Positions 25,745 to 38,410 of a stretch of 64,000 nt of DNA are shown in pieces; position 1 is the first letter of the stretch; each line of letters opens with the position of its first letter. The notes under the pieces are model-generated. The model searched no databases. It worked only from the letters and a program-made list of their open reading frames with translations, and was not told the origin of the DNA. Where the stretch lies: positions 6,151,229-6,215,228 of the forward strand of contig OY848921.1 of NCBI GenBank assembly GCA_963693285.1. The letters are read 5' to 3'. Made by a program: the position numbers and the translations under genes. The DNA comes from Xestospongia muta. Taxonomy: Eukaryota > Porifera > Demospongiae > Haplosclerida > Petrosiidae.

Positions 25745-27180
25745 ATACTTCTAAAAAAGGATACCTTGTGCAAAGTCATTAATTCTATGCAAAAGGAATT
25801 CCTAATCTTAATGGTCTTCTATTTTTGAAGTTATTAATCAACAAGAATAGAGGAAGTGGCAAATTCAGAAAAATAATGACAGTCATAGTAATGATACATC
25901 ATGCCATCCCAGCTACATAGGCAGTATTAACACGCATAAAAAATGTAAAAAGAAGAAATGAAAAAACATCTTAAAAAGTGTTCCCTGAATCCACCTATGG
26001 TTATTTAATCAACTGACTCAAATTTAGAAAAAAATATTTCTTTTGCACAATTATTCCTTGTGTTTGTCCACTGATTCATTTTTTTCTATCTAAGATTGCA
26101 TGTACCATTTGCATAATCATACTATCACATCTTGACATTGTAGTGGTGTTAATTGCAAACTTCTATCAAATGTGTATGTTGTACACAAGTAGACCACAAG
26201 AAGAAAAGGTGCCATGATCAATAAACATTTAAGATTTTAAATCCATTCATCAACAAAAGCCAGAATGTAAAAAGATTACTCTTTAAAATAACTTTCAATA
26301 CATGTACTGACATCAATTTGGGTCATTGTTACTATGCATTTTGAAATTGGCCATTGTAGACAGATCACAGTTGAGCAACATATCTGTAATAGTTTTGAAA
26401 TACATTGAAGATATTATTTATATAAAGTACAAGTATTACAACACTTGCTCTAAAATATTTTTCTTCTAATTGATAAAATGCATAGTACTAAACAATAACT
26501 AATTCAGCAGAAACTTGTACAATATTAATATTGACAAAGTGTCTATTAATATATTAATATAATAAATGAATTAATTTTAAATTCCTTAATAAAATTATTT
26601 TAGTATCAGAAACTATCAAAGAATAACTATATAAAATGTCCAATGTTTGGTTATTGGGAATGAGAAGAGGATCAACAGTACATTCAGTATATCACAGAGG
26701 TAACTATGATAGTACTATGATCGTCCCCCTACCCTTCCACATACTAATTCTCAAAAAGGCCACGTCAAGACAATTCGTTGTTTCACAGACTATGTAAGGG
26801 CTTAAAATGAAACAATTGACCAGTTCCGTGTTCTGGTAAATTGTAGATATATACTCTCTCGTGAAACTGTTAACAAGAAGACCAAAGAGAACACTGACCA
26901 TTTCTACATTTTCCAGATGACTGAAGAGAAGACCAAACACAAACAAATTAAAAATTGAAAATCAGTGTCAGAACTTGAAATAAGAGTCAGTAAAATAAAT
27001 GCAAAAACAAACACTTGAAAGTCTTATATGCAGCAATTTAGCTAAAAAAATTGACAATAACATAAATGCAATTATAGAATTTTAAAACTTGGCTTGCTAG
27101 ATGGCAAAATAATAATGAAAAAAATAGATTTTTAAGACAGAGTCTAGGGGTTAACTACTATAACACAATCATATGGTAGA
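25745..27180. other. Intergenic AT-rich sequence
   Basis: No gene is supported. The 80-codon minus-strand open frame at 26704-26946 has no recognisable motif. Confidence 0.4.
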
Positions 27181-27249
27181 TATGAAGGAGTTATAATACA
27201 TGATAATTAAAAAGACACAAAATGATCAACAGACACTATACATAGGAGG

Positions 27250-27740
27250 TTAACACACATCATGATTAATATAACAAACATATTATGACTATTGTACAGA
27301 CATTGGGTTAAGTACACATCTGAAGATTACATACATTATGAAACAGACACAAAGAGTTAATACATTATGATTATCATACAGACATCGGGATTAAATGCTC
27401 ATCAGGAGATTATCACACACACATCATGATTAATATATATAACAGACACAAAAGGGTTAATACATTATGATTATTGTACAGACATTGGGGCTATATACAC
27501 ATCAAGAGATTAACACACACATCATGATTAACATAACAGACATGACAAGGTTAATATATTATGATTGTACAACAGACATTGGGGATTATACATAAAGAGG
27601 TTAACACAGACATCATGATTAATATAACAGACACAAAAGGGTTAATACATTATGATTATACAACAGAGATTGGGAATATACACACATAGGAGGTTAACAC
27701 AGATATCATAATTAATATAACAGATACAAGTGGTTTAATA
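27250..27740. repeat. Minisatellite, about 92-bp unit
   Basis: Degenerate tandem copies share CATCATGATTAATATAACAG and GGGTTAATACATTATGATTA. The first motif recurs near 27258, 27422, 27520, 27610 and 27704, so the late copies are 90-94 bp apart. Looser copies of the same words continue at about 28590-28900. Confidence 0.75.
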
Positions 27741-27790
27741 CATTAGCATCCCTGGTAGAGTTTTTATCAAGGTCTTGTGGGTTATTTTGT

Positions 27791-27821
27791 AAGATCACAG
27801 CAAGGATCTTGCTGTGATCTT
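27791..27821. repeat. Perfect hairpin, 14-bp arms
   Basis: AAGATCACAGCAAG, a GAT loop, then CTTGCTGTGATCTT. It lies within about 250 bp rich in ATCTTG/CAAGAT words on both strands. Confidence 0.9.
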
Positions 27822-28477
27822 GAAAGATTATTAAGGACTTTGAACAAAGATCTTATATGTAATCTTGTAATATCATATAAGCTCTTGCCTGGAGAATTTT
27901 TGTTGTATCTTGGTTGAACTCCCAAGATCCAAGCTAAAAATCTTACAAATGCAATAAGGATCTTGTTTAGCTTTTCCTGGGTTTCTTGAGATCTTACATG
28001 AACTTCAAAGACTCTCTGATAATTTTAATCAAAGCAATTAAAATAAATAATAGTAAATAAATAAGTTATATGTTAGTTACTTTTTAGGCTCTTTTGCATT
28101 GCAGGATTTTTGGTTTAGAGTTGCAACCATTTTCGTATGGCTGTTGGCTGTTGTATTCATAAGGTGATCCAAGACTGTATCAACTTTTTTTCAATAGAAA
28201 CAAGTAACTCCTATGAAGAGGACATTCAATATACAATTTCATTTTAACAAAAAACTTACACATTCATTCTGATCATTTACATGTAGGGATTGTCCTTTGC
28301 TATGGTCTGAAAGGAGGATGACAATTCATCTAGGAGAGCTTGAGTGCCTTCTATACATTCTACCTAAAGCATCAATAAAATATAAAATGATAGTATCAGT
28401 CTCAGTTAAATATATATCTTACATATATATAATTATATAAATACACACACACACATATCTTACATCTTATATCTTAT

Positions 28478-28577
28478 ATTATTAACCTTCTTCAGTTTGA
28501 CATGTCAGGTTATCTATTTGTAAAATATTTTACGACAGATATAACCTGACATGTCAGACTAAAGGAGGTTAATAATA
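28478..28577. mobile_element. 100-bp foldback element
   Basis: Arms 28478-28513 and 28540-28577 are inverted copies (core TTGACATGTCAGGTTAT and ATAACCTGACATGTCA, outer TATTATTAACC and GGTTAATAATA). The loop is about 26 nt. Probably a small palindromic MITE. No target duplication was identified. Confidence 0.75.
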
Positions 28578-28599
28578 CATTTCAGGATTACTACATTGG

Positions 28600-31500
28600 A
28601 TATGAGAGGGTTAAAACACACATCAGACTATTAATATATCAGACACAAGGGAATCAATACACATAGGATTATACAACAGATTACATGACATATCTGACAC
28701 AGGAGATTAATACACATACATCAGACAAAGTAAAGCACATGGTTTAATCAATATGATACACATGTATCAGACAAAGGATTAACATGACACAATTAGACAC
28801 AAAGGGTTAATACACATCAAGACTGACACAACAGACACAAGGGGTTAGTACATTAGAAACAAGGAGCTTAAATACACTTCACAGCTGCTACAACAGATTT
28901 AGGGGGTTATTAAAATAACAAAACATCAAAGACAGTACATTAATAATACACATCAGATTATACAAAAGACAGGAGATGAGCCACAGTTGGTCATACCAAT
29001 CATCAGCAAGCCTTTGTTGTCCATACTCAAACTACATCAAACTTAAGATTCACAAGACATGAAACATTGATGTCCACATCCAAGAACAAGTCATCACATA
29101 TCTATTAATGTCAGCACTAGTTGATAATAACCTATTAAATAGGAGAGAAATAGTAGATATACAGTACAAGTAATAGTATATTATAATACCATAATCTCCA
29201 ACAGTTGAAAGACACAACCAGAATATCAACAACAAAATTGAAATAGTCAAATTAATATTAATAAATACATAAATCATCAAACATACTATCTGTATAAACA
29301 TTAGAAAACTGCAGTAGATAATCTCCAGCTAGTTCAGTTATCAATTTCCAACTATAGAATTAAAGTAGATAGTTTCGTACAAGATTGTCCATATTAAATT
29401 GAGTTGAACTTACAATCTAAATTATCAGACAACATCATTGGATTTACTGCTATGTAGAGCTAGTAGATTAAAGTCCTATTATAATTTGAAGTAATACTTA
29501 GGACAAGACCACTGATTTTAACTTACAGTATGCAGTCAGCAGTTGGAATAAGTCAACATATGTAGGTCTTAATTAGATCACTTCCAGTAGTTAGTTAATA
29601 TCACATAAACGTATTCTACAAGTATTGTTAAAGACGATATCTTACAGTACTTGCAGCTAGTCATCAGATAACATCACCAAATTAGCACTGTATTCACAGC
29701 CTCACCATAGAATTAAAACATGATATTAATTAGATCCATATAGCAGGTAATGTTAAATGATAAATTTAACTTACAGTATCTCTATATATCAGAGAATATT
29801 AGTAAGTACTTATATCAACTTACTAGCAACAGAACACTAATGAGCAGTTAACATTATCTTCAATAGATCAATAAACAGTCCCACTACAAAACAAAAAATA
29901 AGTGTTATAAAGAAGACATAACATTGTTGATGGCAGGTCAAGCTTAAGACATCAGGAAATCCCCAAATGCCAAAAAACACAGGTATCAGTTAAGACATCA
30001 AAAACTGATTCCAGATCAAACACCAGATGCTAGATAAATTTTCTATCTACTAGTTGAAACTCTAGATGAAACCAAGATGGCAGGTGAATGTTTGTAAGCC
30101 AGATGAAGCACAAGTATGAGATCAATACTGCGACACTATAAAACACCAGAAAATCCACACACCAAAAATATGTAAAAACCCCAGTAAAGTAATTATTTGT
30201 CAAGTTGAGTCTCAGATGCCTAATAAACACCCTTAGATGCTAGATAAAATCTCAGACACTAAGTATGTACACATGTTAAACACCTTTACTAAATAAAAAC
30301 AACTACCAACTTAATACTTTCAGGTGTTAGTTAAAAGCCCGTGTTATGTGTGAAAAAACATAGACACCAAATGAAACCCCATTTACCAAATGTCAAATCA
30401 AACCCTATGCAGGAACTAGGAAAAAAGATGCATGGTAAAACCCAAGACACTAGATAATCTTAGATCCCAGATAAACCTCATACTCCAGATAAAACAGTGA
30501 TGCCAGCTCCAGATCCCATTAATACCCACAGATGAAGTCCTGATGCCAGCTGAAAGAATGTAGATTTCAATAACAGTTTGATGTCAGGTGACCCTCTATA
30601 GATGCCAGAAAAGCCAGATGAGCAAACATTGATACTAGGTACACCTTTTTCAAACTAGTTGCCACATCAACAAATAGATAACCAAGAAATATTGATGCAA
30701 AACCAATGCTATGTAAACTGGAACAGAACAAGACACCAGATAAGATTAATATATAGTGGTTATTAAAATAACAGTGCCAGTGTCATCATTACAATTGCAG
30801 AAGATGGTAGTATCAGAATATAAAATCTAAATACCAGAAAAAAGCTGAATAAACTCCATATGCCAGATTGGAGAAAGGTAATATAAATGCCATGTTAACA
30901 AAATTGATTAGTATCACCAGTAAGACAATGAAAACCATCTCTAAATGATAAATAGTTCAAAACCATCTCACTAGACTAGAAGCTAATTAGCACAGTATCA
31001 CAATTGTAGTAGTAGATGTCACATGTAATAGACATCACTACAAAACAACTATATAATTGTTTATAGTACAGTACAGTGGGTCATACACAGAAAGAGAGCA
31101 ATCATAGGAAGCATTAACACAGAATAGAACATGGAAAGAACTAGATTAAGGATAACAGAATAGAACTACAAGAAAATGGTAACACAATATAGAACATCGG
31201 GACATTTTGTTAATGGTGGCAGTATGTTCAGAAATATGAAACAGTACCAACAAATGTCATAACATTCACAGAACACTAACTATTACTTAATAATGCTTTA
31301 TTTAATAGAGTATTTTTAATAGGAATAGACATAGGAGTTATCATTAGAAAAAGTCTCTAGATGAGAGTAAGACAAGAAATGAGAACATAACATAACGTCA
31401 ATTATAAACAAAAAAGTCCAATAATATATAACAATAGATTATAAACATGTGTAATACGAGACATGCTAGAGCTCACAAAACGTTTTTGTATTACAAGAAT

Positions 31501-31640
31501 TACTGATACCAAATGAAGTATAAATTATAAACTATACCAACAAATTAATTTGAGAGATTTCTCAATAATAATACATTAGTGATGGGCTCAGGTCAAAGGA
31601 GGTCTGCACTGCTACATGTAACATAACAAAGTTGTGTTAT
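28600..31640. other. Noncoding, weakly repetitive interval
   Basis: No gene is supported. From about 29930 to 30900 the sequence repeats loose variants of CCAGATGCCAGATGAAAC at irregular 20-60 bp spacing, which looks like an old, decayed satellite. Confidence 0.5.
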
Positions 31641-31689
31641 ATAACATGTTATATGAATGGGTCACAGATATTTCTGTATGGACATGTTG

Positions 31690-32215
31690 TACAATTTACA
31701 AGTTATAATTATTGTGATTCTTCTATATTGTATGACTGAACATATATACATGGTATACAGTTCACAATATGTACATGTTATAGGACTGACAATATCTACT
31801 TGGTATAAGGTCATAATATGTAAATGCTATAGTAGTGACAATATGTATATGGAATAGGGTTCACAACGTGTACATCACATACGATGTATGTGCTATAGGA
31901 CTGTCAATTTGTGTATGCTATAGGCTTCACAATGAATGCATGTTATATAACTGCCAATAGAGTTCACAATATGTAAAAGTTATAGGACTGACAGTATGTA
32001 CTTGGTATATGCTATAGGATTCACAGTGAATGCATGTTATACAACAGACAATATGTACATGGTATAGGTTTCACAATATATACATGTTATCAGACTAACA
32101 ATTTTTTATATGTTATAGGGTTAACAATGAATTTGTTATATGAATGACAATGAATCTAGTATAGGGGTTCACAATATTAAAAGGTATAGGACTGACAATT
32201 TGTATATGTTAAAAT
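31690..32215. repeat. Minisatellite with TATAGGACTGACAATATGTA units
   Basis: Alternating blocks, roughly 50-65 bp each, of TATAGGACTGACAATATGTA and TATAGGGTTCACAATATGTA types, decayed to different degrees. Confidence 0.75.
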
Positions 32216-32369
32216 ATTCCGACGTGAAAGTTTCCCGATATACAGTATAAGGTTGGCTCACAATGAATACATATTACCAAGCAGCCTTACAATTGTATTG
32301 GACCATGTCCTATATGTGCATCCTTAACCACAAATGCTTATGGGAACCAATGGAATTGCTAGTTTCATT

Positions 32370-32530
32370 AACCCTAACTACAAGTGCTATGATGTTGGGT
32401 GTGACTGATCATGATTAAAAGCTTTGAAGCTTTTTGTTAGTGTGTTTCTTAAATGTTATATCTGTAGTCTTCCACAGACACTGGTACTAATTCTCAATTC
32501 ATTGTGAAGTCAGTATCTTACACACAACCA
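32370..32530. repeat. Dispersed repeat also present at 20150-20310
   Basis: Shares AAGTGCTATGATG, GGGTGTGACTGATCATG-like and TCTCAATTCATTGTGAAGTCA-like blocks with 20150-20310, in the same orientation. Identity unknown. Confidence 0.5.
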
Positions 32531-32775
32531 AAGAAGCTTTCCATCTTTATACATGTCATGGTACTATAGGCGTTCAAAGGCTCTCTAACAACCATTGTAA
32601 AAGATTTTGCTAGTATTAAAGTACAATAAGCTGCTTGCCATGAGATTTGTATACAAGATATTATGTTAATTTATACAGTACACATACATCCTAGATCGAA
32701 TCAGCCTCGTTGGGTCAAAGGCCCTTGTCAAAGAAAAGTTAAAGATTAGATGAACAGAGGACAGTTTTATGTAAA

Positions 32776-33015
32776 GTCAGACATAACCACCAGATATGCT
32801 CTTTTGTCCATCCTACTCCAGTGCTACATTATTCCTCCATATAGCAATAGAGATAGGATGCACCTTTCTTACCACCAACATTGTAATATCAATGCAGATA
32901 TAACCAGATATGCTCTTCTTGTCCATCCTACTCCAGTGCTACATTATTCTTTCATATAGCAAAAAGATAGGATGCACCTTTCTTACCACCAACATTGTAA
33001 TATCCATGCAGATAC
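32776..33015 (-). pseudogene. Tandemly duplicated fragment of the FReD-like gene
   Basis: Two direct copies of about 115-120 bp (32776-32890 and 32898-33013) contain the block CCAGATATGCTCTT, then GTCCATCCTACTCCAGTGCT. It corresponds to the GGGWTRIAYLDM-coding part of the gene at 33572-34808 (compare 34250-34320). Frames are broken, so these are noncoding relics. Confidence 0.65.
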
Positions 33016-33571
33016 AATATGAGGCTACTTGGTTTTAATTTTCTTACATCAAGTAGGGAGGGAAGAAAGTTCAGTGGGGTAATTATATGTTGAAATATAC
33101 TATGAGAACAACTGGTTTAACTATTTACTAGAAGAACATTAAAAATTCTTTAAAGAGATTGAGCTAAAGACAAACCTATAGAATCAGTTGTACCATTAAA
33201 ATCAATGGGGATAGAGTGACAGTCAATTCTTTAGCCAATTATTTTGACAGAGTAAATAAGTAATTTTCAACAATAACCTTTGAGTGCCAGAGTAATTGCT
33301 AAATTCTTTGCAATCAAGAGAGACTATAAAAGTATAATAATTCTATAACATAGTATGTCAATACGTTCCTGCTGTCAGTTGTCATGGAGTACTATATTAA
33401 TAGTTAACTATATCAATTATTACTGTTTTATGAGGAGAGTTCAATGATAACACAAGAACATGTGAATTTATTTTAGAGCAAAGCAACAACAAAGACAACC
33501 AAATGAAAACATTTCATCTAAAGAGTACCACATATCAAATACACACATAGTAAGTCATAATGTTACTATAC

Positions 33572-34808
33572 TTATTTGACATAGATCTCATAATAATTAA
33601 CCAGGACATCCTCATTGTCTGTACTTTCATCTTCACAATCTCTCATCTCAATATCATCAGTAGTGGTAGAGTTAAAGACCTTGTGGAACCACGGGAGACC
33701 TGGAGCTTGACAACAAGTTTGTTCAAGAGAGCCACAGCCTTTACCATCCCAGAGACGATCAACCATGTAGAACTTTGTTTCCCATTTACCACCATTCGTT
33801 GGATTACCAGATTCACAAAAATAGTCACTTCCAATAAATGAAGGAATAGTGGAATTTTGAAGACTGCCTTGAGAGCATGGACAATTGAAACGACCATCCA
33901 AATGAAGGCTAGCCTCATTAAGTCCAGCTACATATGTCCAGATATGTTGACGAGGAGAACCATGTGTCAGACTAATACCATCAACATAGTAGGAGTTAAT
34001 ATTGTTATGGTGGGTATCAATGACACTGCCATAAGGTTCACCTTGATATGGACCAGCATAAAGAGCATCAGGTGACCCATACTGATACCCCACTACTCTA
34101 CCACACACCTGAGAGTAACTTATACCATTAGAAGGGAACTTAACTGACTGACAACCAGCACTGCTTGAACTCTGTCTCCCACAAGCTCTAACACCTCCTG
34201 ACTGGTGAGTTTAAACCCAGAAGGACACTCATCTGTAGAGTCAGACATGTCCAGATATGCTATTCTTGTCCATCCTCCTCCAGAACTACACAACTCCTCC
34301 ATATGACAATAGACATGTTGTGTCTCTCCAACAGATGTTACTACCAGGTATACACCAGAAGGAGTGTTTGGGTGTTTGTTCTTGATATCTTGACATGATG
34401 TAGGAAGAGGAGAGAGAGAGAGGAGTCATTATGTAATTCCAGGAGGTCTTCCATTAGTAGAAGGACATCATTGATAGCTCCAGCATTAGTTGTAGTGATA
34501 TTTTTAAGATGAGAGAGTGTAGTGACAATGTTGTCCAATTTTTGTATGATATGTTGTATGAGTAGTGTGTTATTATTTGTAGTATTGATGAGTTTATTTA
34601 GTAGATGGGTAGTGTTATCTCCTGGAGTTGTTATTGGCTGTTGTGAATTAGTAATGTCCTTGTTAGTACAGGTAGTACAGGCTGCAGTACAGGTGTTGTT
34701 GTTAGCATCAAAGGTAAGAGCTAGGCTAGTAGTGGAGACATGATGGAACAAGGTACTAGTAAGAAGGAGGAGAACAAGGAGGTAGTATGTTGGTAATGAC
34801 ATCTTCAT
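33572..34808 (-). pseudogene. Secreted fibrinogen-like (FReD-like) protein, two frameshifts
   Basis: This intronless minus-strand gene starts at ATG 34808 with a signal peptide (MKMSLPTYYLLVLLLL). A polar, Thr/Asn-rich region predicted to be coiled-coil or stalk follows. The next part has the opening of a fibrinogen-related domain (SCQDIKNKHPNTPSGVYLVV, VYCHMEELC, GGGWTRIAYLDM). The C-terminal part (VCGRVVGYQYGSPDALY, DGISLTHG, QHIWTYVAGL, PSFIGSDYFCESGN, LWDGKGCG, TCCQ, TTDDIEMRDC) belongs to a large invertebrate family of unknown ligand. Reading the whole needs two frame changes. One lies in a short CT repeat at about 34410-34430, the other at about 34190-34205. No GT-AG intron fits either. 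It is a recent pseudogene, a variable allele or an assembly error; the rest of the frame is well preserved. Confidence 0.7.
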
Positions 34809-35809
34809 GATCAGTGATAGTAGAAGGTAGTAGTAATGTTAAGGTTATAGTGATGATGTTGTATATATACTTTTGAGGAAACATGACCACTGACGTCAGA
34901 ACTAACTAGAGAGACGTGACTAGTGACACAAGAAATATTCTTGACAAAATGAGAGGTATTTAATTGTTATTATATGGTTAAATTTTGTAGTAAACCAACC
35001 TATGTTTGTAGTACTATATTATTTTAAAAATGAACATTTATTTCAAGTTAACAAACTATTACAATTGATGATATTTAGTACATACAGCTGGTATTATCAA
35101 ATCAACATATGATATACATAAGTTACTACTTAAATTTGTTGTTATTTTGATGACTTTTAAGTCATTTTAATAGGATGATAAATCATACCAGTGTATATAC
35201 TTAATAATGGAGAATGTCCCTATGAAATAACCAACTAAAATGACATAAGAAGTGATAGTTTTGTCATTAATAATCTTATACTAATAACATCATATCAAAC
35301 ACTTGATGGTAATAAGATAATATAAGACAAGTGTTAATACAGACAGCCCTGTTTCCATGGTAACCAAATTTCCTTATTCTAAATATCGTTAGATGATATT
35401 AAGTGGGTGGTCATTACACGTTTATACTACTACATATGAGAGTAGTTGTATAACTAATAAATATCTCTTTATATTGTCAAACTAATTATAAAGCATGCAT
35501 TGGGTAAACGATGTTGCAATGAATTTTACTACAATACCATATTTAAGTGAACCCACATGTACTATTAATGTACAATCAACAACTCTAGACAACTAAATTT
35601 TGGATGAACTTAACTTCTTTTTAAATGACAGCATGTATAATAAATTGCTGCAAAGATTTACTTAACAAACAGTTCCTTAATAATTTATAAGACATAACAA
35701 AATTTAATAGTACATTCAATATTGCTTCTAAGGATCTTTCTATTATAGCAACTTGTATAACTCTGATGATTACCAGAGATATCCTTATTCCCTTGATATT
35801 GATCCACAG
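34809..35809. other. Intergenic sequence
   Basis: It includes the presumed promoter side of the FReD-like gene (a TATATATAC at 34861-34869 lies about 55 bp upstream of the ATG). Nothing else is recognisable. Confidence 0.35.
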
Positions 35810-36130
35810 ACACTTTCATTTTCATCAGAAGTGGTGAAGTTTAAAACTTTGTGGAACCATTGGAGACCAGGAGCTTGAAAACAAATTTGTTCAAGAGAAC
35901 CACAGCCTTATCATCCCATTAAGGATCTTCAGTGTGATAATTCGCACTACAATCATGATCCCTATACTCACAAAAGTAATCATTTCCTATAAATATCTGG
36001 AGATTTGACCATCAAGGTGAATGCTTGAATCAATAAATTCATACATAAACATCAAGATATGTTGGCCACAAGAATCATGTGTATGAGACTGATACCATCA
36101 ACATAGTGAGTATTGATATCATTATAATGA
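35810..36130 (-). pseudogene. Degraded second copy of the FReD-like gene
   Basis: The stretch around 35825-35915 matches 33650-33740 (AAGTTTAAAACTTTGTGGAACCA-like block and the following TTGTTCAAGAGAACCACAGCC). Further pieces to 36130 match the LTHG/QHIWTY-coding part. Frames are lost. Confidence 0.65.
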
Positions 36131-36548
36131 AGATTTAAGAATGTAAATAATATATAGGCTTTCATTCATAGATTGGGTAAGCAGAACCATAGCCAAGACA
36201 ACATTGATATGACATAATATACTTTGTAGCATATATTATTTAATATCATTACTGTGGAATGATATAGAAATCAGTAAAACATACTATATACATAATGACA
36301 GTTAATATGCATGCGTATATTAGTGTTGTTTTAGTTACATATTTTCATATTAGTTATAGTAAAGTTAGCCTATTGGTAGGAGTTTTAGTTTTAGTTTCAG
36401 TAAAGTTATTAAAATTAAACAAAAATTAGTTATAGTTAAAGTTAGGAGTTTTAGTTTTAGTTTCAGTAAAGTTATTAAAATTAAACAAAAATTAGTTATA
36501 GTTAAAGTTAGGTCTATTTTAGTTTTAGTTATAGTTTACATAAGTATT

Positions 36549-36848
36549 CTAAACATCAATATATTTCTTGTTTTTTGAAAACATAACTTCTCTTTCTAAG
36601 TTTGCATCTGCATGTCTGTTACACTGTCCACTGTAAGCATAACCTGCTGTTGAGAAAATGCGTTCTACAAAAGTGGTTGATGCTGGAATGTATAGCAAGT
36701 CCATTGCAACTAGAGCTAACTTGGGGTAATGTTTTTCTGACTCAATCCAATCTCCTTGAGGTAATTTTTGAAAATAATGCTTCACTTCATTGATAGCTGG
36801 TTGTTGAGCCTGACTTGTACTTCTCCTGATGTTTATCACTGAATATGC
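36549..36848 (-). pseudogene. hAT transposase C-terminal dimerisation domain
   Basis: The open frame shows the hAT dimerisation signature: YPKLALVAMDLLYIPAS, then ERIFSTAGYAYSGQCNRH and a final LEREVMFSKN. No ATG is needed: a TTTTTTAG acceptor sits just upstream at 36849, so this looks like the last exon of a transposase whose earlier exons (zinc finger, catalytic core) have been deleted. Confidence 0.85.
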
Positions 36849-36889
36849 CTAAAAAATAACAGAAGCATTTCAGTTGTGGTGATCATATA

Positions 36890-37006
36890 TGATGATATCA
36901 CCTAAACCCTAAACCAAACTTAACATTATTAACTCTATGACACATATAGTGATATCAACATAGGACAAGTTGTTACATCATTAGTCAAGTTAGACCAAGA
37001 AGCACC
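36890..37006. mobile_element. Degraded MITE nested in the hAT element
   Basis: Inverted relative of 25551-25640: shares TAACATTATTAACTCTATGA, GTTGTTACATCATTAGTCAA-like sequence and ends AGACCAAGAAGCACCCC. Only the end at 37006 is preserved. Confidence 0.7.
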
Positions 37007-37340
37007 CCAAAGTCACACAGCACTCTTACGGGGACGACCAACACTTCTGCAGCTTAGTGTATTGTCACAATAACTAGCCATCATCAATAGTTGATTCAAT
37101 TTCAGTTTCTTCCACTGTCTCAATTGGCAATGTGTTCGGTCATGTGCAGAACATGTGCAGAACATGTGCTTCTATAGTTACTATCTACAATAATCTTGCA
37201 AGTGCCATTGAAAGCTATGTAAACTCCATTATCACTTAGTACACCTATTATGCATCATTAATTAACAGTTAGCACACTATAGGTGCGGTAAGTGAAGTGA
37301 AGCATGGGTATAGGTGTGGCTACAAAACCTCTATGTTCCT

Positions 37341-37468
37341 GTCAAAAATTTTAGTTATAGTTTAGTTATAGTATACTTACCTGAAATAATTTTAGTTATA
37401 GTTATAACTATAACTAAAATTATTTCAGGTAAGCATACTATAACTAAACTATAACTAAAATTTTTGAC
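37341..37468. repeat. 128-bp near-perfect palindrome
   Basis: The two 64-bp halves are inverted copies with a single mismatch (AGTATAC against AGCATAC). It lies within the right end of the hAT element and is built of TTAGTTATAGTT words. Confidence 0.92.
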
Positions 37469-37599
37469 AATTTTTGTAATTTAGTTAACTAACTATAACT
37501 TATAATTAGTTAACTAAATTACAAAAGTGCTTACTAAAACAGTTTTAGTTATAGTTATAGTTAACTAAAACAACACTAGCATATATATATGTATATATA

Positions 37600-38340
37600 T
37601 ATATAGTAACCATATTCAATCTACTAAAATGCACATGGCAAGGAAACTAGCAAAGAAATCCATGTCACAACATGTTTTATTGATATAAAACACAGTTGTT
37701 GTTACAATAGCACTAGATACAGTAGTCTAAACACATCCCTTTGATGGACTAAAACTAAGAAAGGATTGCTTACATTGATCATGATCAGTGGAATTGCACA
37801 TACTTCAATGTCAATATAAACAAAAGTATGACACAAATAACCACTTCTCTAATTAAAATTTGCTATACTGGCTAGGGCGTGGCTCATTCTGCTGACATCA
37901 GCTGAGACAAATTTGACCTTTGATTACAATCATGGTTATCAAAATTGGACAGTATCTGGAAGTTATGACATACACTTTTATGGTTTAGGTGGTGGGGATC
38001 AGTTTAGAAGTGTGGACTTCCTACTGGGCAGAGGTGAAAGTAGCAGTTATTGTACAGTCAACCTGTCACGATGTATGAGCTCCAATATATTATAATATAA
38101 AACTAGAACGTTTCCAATATGTATGGAATATACATAGTCATTAGAGCTGCAATACCTCAATGTCAATAAAAACAAAAGTGGGACACTTTTGCAAAATTAT
38201 AGTTGCTATTCTAGGAAGGGCGTGGCTCATTCTATTATAATCAGTTCTGATCTTTTGATTATAATCATTATTACTATCAAACAATTGGAAGGAAATCATA
38301 GTATATATATATATAGAGGGTATTGAGGGTGGGATCAATT
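37600..38340. other. Noncoding, diverged direct repeat of about 150 bp
   Basis: About 37798-37960 resembles 38150-38300 in the same orientation (shared TCAATGTCAATA(A/T)AAACAAAAGT and AGGGCGTGGCTCATTCT). The open frame at 37913-38095 has no recognisable domain. Confidence 0.5.
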
Positions 38341-38410
38341 AAATACATAATGAAGTATTAATTTCCTGCCTGACCTATAGAACAAAAATAAAATTTACAC
38401 TATGTATACT

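Larger units (their letters stand above)
36321..37578. mobile_element. hAT-type DNA transposon, internally deleted, with TIRs and TSD
   Basis: The ends are TAGTGTTGTTTTAGTTA (36321-36337) and its inverted copy (37562-37578). They fit the hAT terminal pattern YARNG. Flanks are GCGTATAT (36313-36320) and GCATATAT (37579-37586), an 8-bp target duplication with one mismatch, as expected for hAT. Subterminal DNA is packed with TTAGTTATAGTT repeats. The element keeps only the C-terminal part of a transposase (36549-36848). At about 36890-37006 it also carries a degraded copy of the small MITE found at 25551. Confidence 0.88.

Noticed and set aside
29050..30230. Hydrophobic minus-strand open frames
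   Set aside because: AT-rich chance frames inside degenerate repeats; no conserved features.
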